Source: Candidatus Nomurabacteria bacterium
GTDB lineage: Bacteria; Patescibacteriota; Minisyncoccia; Phycocordibacterales; UBA10002
DNA: 9,702 bases
Direction: 5' to 3'
NCBI GenBank assembly: GCA_943354745.1
Contig: CALRDB010000038.1
Span: 1 to 9,702 of the forward strand
Shown here: one piece after another, positions 5,663 to 9,702 of the stretch
Layout of the letters: each line of letters opens with the position of its first letter
How positions within the stretch are numbered: position 1 is the first letter of the stretch
Notes under the pieces: model-generated
Seen by the model: the letters and a program-made list of their open reading frames with translations, nothing else
Told to the model about the DNA's origin: nothing
Database searches by the model: none
Position numbers and translations under genes: made by a program

Positions 5663-5962
5663 TCATCGTTTAGGTAGTGTGCCTAGTCGGACACGACCAT
5701 CGGGGAGGCGAATTCTTTTAAGTACACCGAGCTTCGCTTGTAAAGCTTGCAGACTGGGTGCCCCGCTCTTTCTATAGAGAGCCATGAGATGGTATCGAAT
5801 CATTCTCCCTTGTATCGATAAAACCTTTTGCATCGCCTGTCGGTCGAAACCGCCGAGAACGAGCATAAACACTTGTCGTTGCCTTTTCGTAAGTTCTCGT
5901 ACTACCCCTTTAAGGGAGGCGGGAACCGAGGGTTTTCGGCGAAAAACTTTCCGCTTAGACAT
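5663..5962 (-). CDS. Small stand-alone LuxR-type helix-turn-helix protein
   Basis: The 99-residue protein consists of a basic N-terminus (MSKRKVFRRK), a LuxR/GerE-type HTH at about 22-78 and a basic tail. The HTH begins LTKRQRQVFMLVLGGFD, continues with the recognition-helix region QGRMIRYHLMALYRKSG, and ends SLQALQAKL, which matches the family pattern LTxREREVL ... G.S..EIA..L ... TV..H...I..KLG. There is no receiver or autoinducer domain, so it is a bare DNA-binding module, like those of the GerE type. It overlaps the upstream 91-aa gene by 8 nt, which suggests translational coupling. A good terminator follows. Its targets are unknown; a palindrome at the operon promoter (6234-6248) is one candidate. 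Confidence 0.75.
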   Translation of the reverse strand: MSKRKVFRRKPSVPASLKGVVRELTKRQRQVFMLVLGGFDRQAMQKVLSIQGRMIRYHLMALYRKSGAPSLQALQAKLGVLKRIRLPDGRVRLGTLPKR

Positions 5963-6230
5963 AGTTCACTTGCGGTTCCGAGATTTCGCTAGAAGTAGCC
6001 TTTCGGAAGCTCGAGATCGAAAATGAACCAAGTCTTCCACTGACGTTGACGAGTTTTCCTCCTTCAGATCCTTCCGCCGGAATAATCGACTGTACGGTTC
6101 GAGGTGTGTAGTCATTAATGCAGTACCTTTGTTCCTGACCTAGCGGAACATGCGTTGCCATGTTGTCGATGGGAATAGTGATTGGGACAACTACGTCGTC
6201 CACAGCAATTTCGTTTTCAATAATGAGCAT
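5955..6230 (-). CDS. Unknown 91-aa protein, co-transcribed with the LuxR-HTH gene
   Basis: No family was recognised. The protein starts MLIIENEIAVDDVVVPITIP, a beta-rich and acidic stretch; a middle part follows (QRYCINDYTPRTVQSIIP), then a Gly/Ser-rich C-terminal half. It has one Cys, no signal peptide and no membrane segment. The gene is supported by context: a strong promoter (6274-6247) ending 17 nt before the ATG, and an 8-nt overlap of its stop with the start of the HTH gene. No SD is present and the expected leader is only about 10 nt. It may work with the HTH protein, for example as a partner or ligand sensor, but this is inference from position only. Confidence 0.6.
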   Translation of the reverse strand: MLIIENEIAVDDVVVPITIPIDNMATHVPLGQEQRYCINDYTPRTVQSIIPAEGSEGGKLVNVSGRLGSFSISSFRKATSSEISEPQVNYV

Positions 6231-6233
6231 AGG

Positions 6234-6248
6234 TTTTCTGTCAGAAAA
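6234..6248. promoter_or_regulatory. Palindrome at the transcription start of the 91-aa/HTH operon (possible operator)
   Basis: TTTTCTGTCAGAAAA has two perfect 7-bp arms around one central base. It begins within the -10 (6252-6247) and covers the expected transcription start, ending 4 nt before the ATG. A repressor bound here would block initiation. The HTH protein of the same operon is the obvious candidate. Confidence 0.5.
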
Positions 6249-6274
6249 TGTACCATGCGCCCCCTTCTTGTCAA
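6247..6274 (-). promoter_or_regulatory. Promoter of the 91-aa/LuxR-HTH operon, overlapping the rnr stop
   Basis: Perfect -35 TTGACA (6274-6269), 16-nt spacer, extended TG (6255-6254) and -10 TACATT (6252-6247). The -35 contains the TGA stop of rnr, so the promoter begins inside rnr and the operon can be transcribed apart from it. Confidence 0.65.
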
Positions 6275-8253
6275 ACCAGTTTGTAGTCTAGTGTTTTACG
6301 CTCGATATCGGCGCCCACTACTTTGAATCGTATCTTACTCCCGAGTGTATACTTCTTCTTTGTTCGTTCACCCACAACCGCATAGTTTTGCTCATCGAGC
6401 ACATAGTAGTCATCGGTAAGGTCGCGAAGCTTTACCATACCTTCAGAACGAGTTTCTTTGTCTTCGACGTAAATACCCCATTCAGTCACACCTGAAATCA
6501 TGCCATCGAACTCTTGTCCAATTCGTTTTTCCATATACTCGACTTGCTTCAGTTTAATGGATTCACGCTCTGCTTCGGAGGCAGAAATTTCTCGCTTTGT
6601 GGCATCCGATGCCATACGTTCAAGCTGCGCAAGCTTCTGGGGATCAACTTTATGGTTCTCGAGAATCGCGAAAAGTGAACGGTGTACTAACAAGTCAGGA
6701 TATCTCCTGATAGGAGAAGTAAAGTGCGTGTAGTATTCAAAAGCCAAACCAAAATGTCCGATATTGGAAGTTGAGTAAATTGCTTTCGCCATACTTCTAA
6801 TAGCGGCGGTTTTGATGAGGGTCTCAGACGCGTGTCCGTCTATTGCGCTAAAGAGCATTTGAAGGTCCTTACCCGTTACGCTTCCGTCATTTCGAATCGG
6901 AAGTTCATGTCCAAGCGCTCGCACGAAAATACGAAGCTGTTCGAGCTTCTCTTGATTAGGTTCGTCATGTGTCCGATAGATGAATGCCGCTTTCCCTCCT
7001 GATTTTTTCCATGCCTGATAGAAGTAGTGTGCGACTTCTCGGTTTGCAAGCAACATGAATTCTTCCACGAGTTTGTGGGTATCAAGTCGCTTCTTTTTGA
7101 AGACGCGGGTAGGGGATCCCTTTCCATCAAGTTCAAAACCTACTTCGTCCTGTTCGAAATCAATGGCGCCTTGTTTCGTTTTTTCGGCTCGCAGTTTCTT
7201 CGCAATCGCATTAAGTGTTTGTAGTTCCGTGCTAAGTTCACCGTTTGTGCCGATTGACTCCTGCGCTGATTCGTACGTAAATCTCTTCTGTGAATGAATC
7301 ACCCCTTTGCCGAACCAACGGGTGTATACATGACCTTTGTCATCCATTTCAAAGAGGGCAGAGAAGGCAAGTCGATCCACGTCTGGGTTCAGTGAACAAA
7401 GATCATTTGAGAGTGCGTGGGGGAGCATCGGGATAGTTCGGTCTACGAGGTAGACAGACGTACCACGCTCACTTGCCTCTTTGTCGAGAGATGTACCCTC
7501 GCGGACGTAATGGGACACATCAGCAATGTGGATACCTATTTCGTAACGTCCGTTTTCCAACTTCTTAAACGAAAGGGCATCATCGAAATCTTTAGCAGAG
7601 GCTGGATCGATGGTAAAAAGAGTCGTCTCTCGGAAATCTCTTCGCTTCTTTATTTCATCGGCAGAAATAGGTGAACCGGTCTCAGTAATAAGCTTCTTCG
7701 CTTCCTCTGCTATTCTTTCCGCTTCGGCTTCAACCTCGCGCGGAAAGGTACTCTCAAATCCTCGCTCGAGCACGATGGATTCCATTTCCACCTCATGTTC
7801 GCCTTTTTTCCCGATAACTTTAATGATGTCGCCTGTAGGTTCCGTGCCCGTCTTCCATTCCTTTATTTCAACCAAGGCTTTGTAGCCTTTCTGCGCTTCT
7901 TTAGGTGGTCGAGGTATCACAATCGGTGCGTACATGCGGAAATCATCCGGCACCAGCATGAGCTTTGTTCCGCGTTCTTCTATGGTCCCAACGAATCGTA
8001 CTTTGGCTCGAGTGATGATGCGAACTACACGGCCCGTTCGACGTCCACGCACCTTCCCTTGCAAAGTCTCAACTTCCACCTCGTCACGGTTAAGGGCCGT
8101 CCTGAGGTTCGGCGTTTCAATCATGACATCTTCGTCGCTCTTCATGTCTTCAATGAATCCAACTGCACGAGAATTCACACTTAGTACACCTGTAATAAAT
8201 GCTAATCTACTGGGATGCCGTACGGTAGAGCCTTTTCCTTGTTTATTTTTCAC
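6271..8253 (-). CDS. rnr: Ribonuclease R (VacB/RNase II family 3'-5' exoribonuclease)
   Basis: RNase R degrades structured RNA from the 3' end. From GTG 8253 the product has 660 residues, slightly shorter than E. coli RNase R (about 810). N-terminal OB-type segments (ITGVLSVNSRAVGFIED; RFVGTIEERGTKLMLVP) are followed by the RNB catalytic domain. This holds the conserved Asp cluster TIDPASAKDFDDAL (residues 214-227) with all four metal or catalytic Asp (216, 222, 224, 225), and further on HFTSPIRRYPDLLVHR. A C-terminal S1 domain (about 580-660) contains EFDGMISGVTEWGIYV. The N-terminal HTH of some relatives is absent. The frame is open to a TTG at 8271, but the -10 at 8265-8260 lies inside that extension, so GTG 8253, exactly at the expected transcription start, was preferred; the mRNA would be leaderless. 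It is divergent from rpsP. No terminator follows. Confidence 0.95.
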   Translation of the reverse strand: MKNKQGKGSTVRHPSRLAFITGVLSVNSRAVGFIEDMKSDEDVMIETPNLRTALNRDEVEVETLQGKVRGRRTGRVVRIITRAKVRFVGTIEERGTKLMLVPDDFRMYAPIVIPRPPKEAQKGYKALVEIKEWKTGTEPTGDIIKVIGKKGEHEVEMESIVLERGFESTFPREVEAEAERIAEEAKKLITETGSPISADEIKKRRDFRETTLFTIDPASAKDFDDALSFKKLENGRYEIGIHIADVSHYVREGTSLDKEASERGTSVYLVDRTIPMLPHALSNDLCSLNPDVDRLAFSALFEMDDKGHVYTRWFGKGVIHSQKRFTYESAQESIGTNGELSTELQTLNAIAKKLRAEKTKQGAIDFEQDEVGFELDGKGSPTRVFKKKRLDTHKLVEEFMLLANREVAHYFYQAWKKSGGKAAFIYRTHDEPNQEKLEQLRIFVRALGHELPIRNDGSVTGKDLQMLFSAIDGHASETLIKTAAIRSMAKAIYSTSNIGHFGLAFEYYTHFTSPIRRYPDLLVHRSLFAILENHKVDPQKLAQLERMASDATKREISASEAERESIKLKQVEYMEKRIGQEFDGMISGVTEWGIYVEDKETRSEGMVKLRDLTDDYYVLDEQNYAVVGERTKKKYTLGSKIRFKVVGADIERKTLDYKLV

Positions 8254-8259
8254 GTGGCC

Positions 8260-8287
8260 ACTATAACACAAAAAGATGAATTATGAA
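8260..8287 (-). promoter_or_regulatory. Promoter of rnr
   Basis: Extended -10 TGTTATAGT (8268-8260; hexamer TATAGT, 5 of 6) and a weaker -35 TTCATA (8287-8282), spacer 16 nt. Transcription is expected to start at about 8253, where the GTG codon lies. Confidence 0.55.
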
Positions 8288-8303
8288 GGATGAAGCGTGA
8301 ATG
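8276..8303. repeat. Period-7 tandem array between the divergent rnr and rpsP promoters (4 units)
   Basis: ATGAATT (8276-8282), ATGAAGG (8283-8289), ATGAAGC (8290-8296) and GTGAATG (8297-8303) stand in tandem. The array overlaps the rnr -35 and ends 14 nt before the rpsP -35, so changes in copy number would alter the promoter spacing region. Confidence 0.65.
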
Positions 8304-8317
8304 AGCCGAGCACGAAA

Positions 8318-8346
8318 TTGACGAAGGAGTTCTATTCTGCTATTAT
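8318..8346 (+). promoter_or_regulatory. Strong promoter of rpsP
   Basis: TTGACG (8318-8323, 5 of 6), an ideal 17-nt spacer, and TATTAT (8341-8346, 5 of 6) with extended TG at 8338-8339. The expected start, 7-8 nt after the -10, is 8353-8354, at the ATG. The GAAGGAG at 8323-8329 resembles an SD but lies in the spacer, too far from the start codon. Confidence 0.75.
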
Positions 8347-8353
8347 CTCGCAC

Positions 8354-8707
8354 ATGTTAATGATTCGACTACAACGAGTGGCCCGCAAGCATATTCCGAT
8401 TTTCCGGGTTGTTTTGACCGACTCCAAGAATTCAACTAAAAGCGGTAAATTCCACGAGGTACTTGGCTCCTTCAATCTCAAGACGGACGAGAAGAAGGTG
8501 GACGCTGAACGCGTTAAATACTGGATCTCGAAGGGCGCACAGCCGTCGGACACTCTCCACAATTACTTCGTACATGAGAAGATTATCGCGGGCAAGAAAA
8601 TAAATGTACTTCCTAAGCGAACTCCCATCAAGAAGGAAGAGGTTCCTGTCAAAGCAGAAACCGCTCCAGTAGCCGAAGCTACTGCTCCTCAAGTAGCCAC
8701 AGCATAA
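8354..8707 (+). CDS. rpsP: 30S ribosomal protein S16
   Basis: S16 is a small-subunit protein needed for 30S assembly. The product of 117 residues begins MLMIRLQRVARKHIPIFRVVLTDSK, matching the S16 N-terminus (IRL.R.G.k..P.YRIVV.dsr). The conserved core follows (EVLGSFNLKTDEKKVDAERVKYWISKGAQPSDTL). After about residue 85 there is an Ala/Pro/Glu/Lys-rich tail that S16 of about 80-90 residues does not need. ATG 8354 was chosen because it coincides with the expected transcription start; ATG 8360 is equally acceptable (115 residues). The frame is open upstream to 8297, but that part contains the promoter. There is no SD. It is first in an rpsP-khpA-trmD cluster and ends at a strong terminator. Confidence 0.96.
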   Translation: MLMIRLQRVARKHIPIFRVVLTDSKNSTKSGKFHEVLGSFNLKTDEKKVDAERVKYWISKGAQPSDTLHNYFVHEKIIAGKKINVLPKRTPIKKEEVPVKAETAPVAEATAPQVATA

Positions 8708-8712
8708 TAGTG

Positions 8713-8744
8713 AAAACCGTCCCGACTTCCGTCGGGGCGGTTTT
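8713..8744 (+). terminator. Intrinsic terminator of rpsP
   Basis: AAAACCGTCCCGAC (8713-8726) and GTCGGGGCGGTTTT (8731-8744) form 14 pairs, one of them G-U, around a TTCC loop. T-rich sequence follows to 8751. Confidence 0.88.
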
Positions 8745-8771
8745 GATTTTTGCTATCGACCATGCTATCCT
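8743..8771 (+). promoter_or_regulatory. Promoter of khpA, embedded in the rpsP terminator tail
   Basis: TTGATT (8743-8748) lies in the T tract of the rpsP terminator. After 17 nt comes TATCCT (8766-8771), with extended TG at 8763-8764. Transcription is expected near 8778, giving a leader of about 57 nt before ATG 8835. Confidence 0.65.
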
Positions 8772-8834
8772 TTAGTGAGCAGTAAACCTGCAAGGTCGAG
8801 GTTTCTTTACGAAAGCTTAGTCAAAGAAAAAAGT

Positions 8835-9149
8835 ATGGCACAGGAAAGTGATGTTGCGTTTCTCGAATATGTAGTGAAGGCGCTTGTCGATGTTCCGGAT
8901 GATGTCAAAATTGTTCGCACTGTCGATGAAATGGGAGTCCTTCTGACTCTCTCTATCAGCCCCGTAGACATGGGTAAGGTTATCGGCCGCTCGGGCAATA
9001 CCGCCAAGGCTATCCGGACGCTTCTCCGCGTCGTCGGTATGAAAAACAACGCCCGCGTCAACCTCAAAATCAACGAACCGGAAGGGGGAACCCGCCCGGA
9101 GCGTGCGACCAAGAGTGTCGACGAAGCGATGGAAGACCTCAAGATATAG
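8835..9149 (+). CDS. khpA: KH-domain RNA-binding protein KhpA (YlqC/UPF0109 type)
   Basis: KhpA is a small single-KH protein that binds RNA, in several bacteria as a partner of KhpB, and affects cell division and small-RNA function. The 104-residue product has the KH core VDMGKVIGRSGNTAKAIRTL (44-63), with the GxxG loop GRSG at 51-54, preceded by LLTLSISP and followed by a strand RVNLKINEP. It has an extra C-terminal stretch of about 20 residues (GTRPERATKSVDEAMEDLKI). The frame is open from a GTG at 8775, but that codon sits next to the -10 and before the expected transcription start, so ATG 8835 was chosen; only a weak A-rich SD precedes it. Its place after rpsP and before trmD is the usual one for this family. 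It has its own promoter and terminator. Confidence 0.9.
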   Translation: MAQESDVAFLEYVVKALVDVPDDVKIVRTVDEMGVLLTLSISPVDMGKVIGRSGNTAKAIRTLLRVVGMKNNARVNLKINEPEGGTRPERATKSVDEAMEDLKI

Positions 9150-9184
9150 TTTAAAGTTTAAAGTTTCAAGTTGAAAGTTTAAAG
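9150..9184. repeat. Period-7 tandem array downstream of khpA (5 units)
   Basis: Five 7-mers follow the khpA stop codon directly: TTTAAAG (9150-9156), TTTAAAG (9157-9163), TTTCAAG (9164-9170), TTGAAAG (9171-9177) and TTTAAAG (9178-9184). It is the clearest of the five period-7 arrays here. Confidence 0.85.
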
Positions 9185-9186
9185 AA

Positions 9187-9218
9187 AACACAAAACCGCC
9201 GGAAGGCGGTTTTGTGTT
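9187..9218 (+). terminator. Intrinsic terminator of khpA (possibly bidirectional)
   Basis: Arms AACACAAAACCGCC (9187-9200) and its exact reverse complement (9205-9218) give a 14-bp perfect stem around GGAA, a GNRA tetraloop. T and A runs inside the stem ends could serve both strands. Confidence 0.85.
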
Positions 9219-9246
9219 GGACAAAAAACAATAAATGTGTTAATTT
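9217..9246 (+). promoter_or_regulatory. Weak candidate promoter of the 59-aa gene
   Basis: TTGGAC (9217-9222), 18-nt spacer, TAATTT (9241-9246) with TG at 9238-9239. The hexamers are poor, but the position between a terminator and a strong SD makes a promoter here likely. TTTAAT at 9244-9249 is an alternative -10. Confidence 0.3.
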
Positions 9247-9277
9247 AATTTTTGAACAATCTTCAAAGGAGAACAGT

Positions 9278-9457
9278 ATGAGCACCGAAACGGTCAATCA
9301 CCTGACCCCTGAAGCAATTAAGGCTTTAAGTTCAAGAAACTTTAGAATGCGAGTTCTTGATCTGAAAAGTGCCATTGCCGCTGACAGGTCAAGTGTACCA
9401 GTTGAAGCTCTGAAGCGAGAACTTTTAAGTATGCGGAAGCATCGTAAAAGACGGTAA
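9278..9457 (+). CDS. Orphan small basic protein, 59 aa, between khpA and trmD
   Basis: ATG 9278 is preceded by a clear SD, AAAGGAG (9265-9271), with 6-nt spacing. The product has 59 residues: MSTETVNHLTPEAIKALSS, a helical middle (MRVLDLKSAIAADRSS, VEALKRELLSM) and the basic end RKHRKRR. No family was recognised. No signal peptide or membrane segment is seen. The basic end would suit binding to RNA or the ribosome, which also fits the neighbours, but this is inference. In many bacteria rimM stands at this place; this protein is far too short for RimM and shares none of its features that I can see. A terminator stands before it and a probable one follows it, so it is likely its own unit. Confidence 0.7.
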   Translation: MSTETVNHLTPEAIKALSSRNFRMRVLDLKSAIAADRSSVPVEALKRELLSMRKHRKRR

Positions 9458-9486
9458 ACTAACCTGAATCGCTTCATTTGAGTCAC

Positions 9487-9519
9487 CAACCGTTACATTC
9501 TGTAACCGTTGCGTTTTTT
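9487..9519 (+). terminator. Probable terminator after the 59-aa gene
   Basis: CAAC (9487-9490) with GTTG (9508-9511), and GTTACA (9492-9497) with TGTAAC (9501-9506), form a 10-bp stem with one C-C mismatch and a TTC loop. Six T follow at 9514-9519. The loop is tight and the stem AT-rich. Confidence 0.55.
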
Positions 9520-9523
9520 CTTC

Positions 9524-9544
9524 CTACTAGCTACTAACTACTCA
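9524..9544. repeat. Period-7 tandem array upstream of trmD (3 units)
   Basis: CTACTAG (9524-9530), CTACTAA (9531-9537) and CTACTCA (9538-9544) stand in tandem, ending 9 nt before the trmD start codon and replacing any SD. Confidence 0.6.
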
Positions 9545-9553
9545 CTTGTGCCC

Positions 9554-9702
9554 ATGACTTTTCACATCATAACCCTATTTCCGCACGCGTTTGACTCCTA
9601 CCTCGGGGAGTCCATTTTGAAGCGTGCCATTGAGGATAAAAAGATACAGGTGAAGTTTTATAATCCACGGGATTTCACCGAGGATAAGCACAAACGCATT
9701 GA
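9554..9702 (+). CDS. trmD: tRNA (guanine37-N1)-methyltransferase TrmD (5' part, cut by right edge)
   Basis: TrmD methylates G37 next to the anticodon with S-adenosylmethionine, which prevents +1 frameshifting. Only the first 49 residues are in the window. They match the family start closely: MTFHIITLFPHAFDSYLGES (usual pattern M.f.IiTlFPe.f..yl..SIl.rA), then ILKRAIEDKKIQVKFYNPRDF and TEDKHKRI, the conserved (R/I)DF..DKH.r.D motif. The SAM-binding knot lies beyond the edge. ATG 9554 is the only reasonable start. No SD precedes it and a period-7 repeat occupies the upstream 30 nt. It follows khpA and an orphan ORF, the usual neighbourhood apart from missing rimM. Confidence 0.95.
   Translation, partial: MTFHIITLFPHAFDSYLGESILKRAIEDKKIQVKFYNPRDFTEDKHKRI

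Noticed and set aside
7795..8266. Overlapping plus-strand frames opposite the 5' part of rnr
   Set aside because: They are composition shadows of rnr, with no RBS, no family match and no independent promoter.
8254..8271. TTG 8271 as the rnr start
   Set aside because: The extension would contain the extended -10 of the rnr promoter; GTG 8253 fits the family and the promoter geometry.
8323..8329. GAAGGAG as an SD for rpsP
   Set aside because: It lies 24 nt before the ATG, inside the promoter spacer, and so would not be transcribed from the predicted start.
8775..8834. GTG 8775 as the khpA start
   Set aside because: It lies 4 nt after the -10 hexamer and before the expected transcription start. 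The KH family start fits ATG 8835.
9150..9184. CRISPR array
   Set aside because: Units of 7 bp without spacers, and no cas genes in the window.
8807..9224. Minus-strand open frames across khpA
   Set aside because: They are shadows of khpA; the plus-strand KH motif and its promoter and terminator explain the region.

Overview
The window looks like a core-gene stretch of a small, reduced bacterial genome, most likely from the Candidate Phyla Radiation (Parcubacteria/Patescibacteria). This is inferred from the form of the L32 N-terminus, an unusually short Smc, a NusB joined to a Nudix domain, many orphan small ORFs, near-absent Shine-Dalgarno (SD) sequences on the large genes, and repeat-rich intergenic gaps. 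No RNA gene, CRISPR array or complete insertion sequence was seen. Base composition looks moderate and even throughout.

Layout. Positions 1-81 (minus strand) hold the first 27 codons of a gene that runs off the left edge, possibly a transposase. Next, on the plus strand, come rpmF (L32), a nusB-Nudix fusion, rnc (RNase III), a 66-aa orphan ORF with an extreme SD, a NYN-domain RNase and a short smc. A minus-strand block follows, read right to left: rnr (RNase R), an unknown 91-aa protein, and a small LuxR-type HTH protein that overlaps it by 8 nt; a terminator closes the block against smc. Divergent from rnr, on the plus strand, are rpsP (S16), khpA (KH protein), an unknown 59-aa basic protein and the 5' end of trmD, cut by the right edge.

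Function. Almost everything concerns RNA: ribosomal proteins (L32, S16), rRNA transcription and processing (NusB, RNase III), RNA decay (RNase R, a NYN nuclease), RNA binding (KhpA) and tRNA modification (TrmD). Smc adds chromosome organisation. The rpsP-khpA-...-trmD order is the usual bacterial one, but a small orphan ORF stands where rimM is normally found.

Regulation. Seven promoters share an extended -10 of the form TGnTAnnnT, often TGCTATnnT. Those of rpsP and rnr place the predicted transcription start on the start codon, suggesting leaderless mRNAs. Strong SDs occur only on the two orphan ORFs. The gaps carry tandem arrays with a 7-bp period but a different unit at each place, and a long imperfect hairpin stands directly before rnc. 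The 7-bp arrays, the rnc leader hairpin, the 13-nt SD with its upstream complement, the fusion protein, the hinge-less Smc and a palindrome at the promoter of the LuxR-HTH operon are the points most worth a second look.
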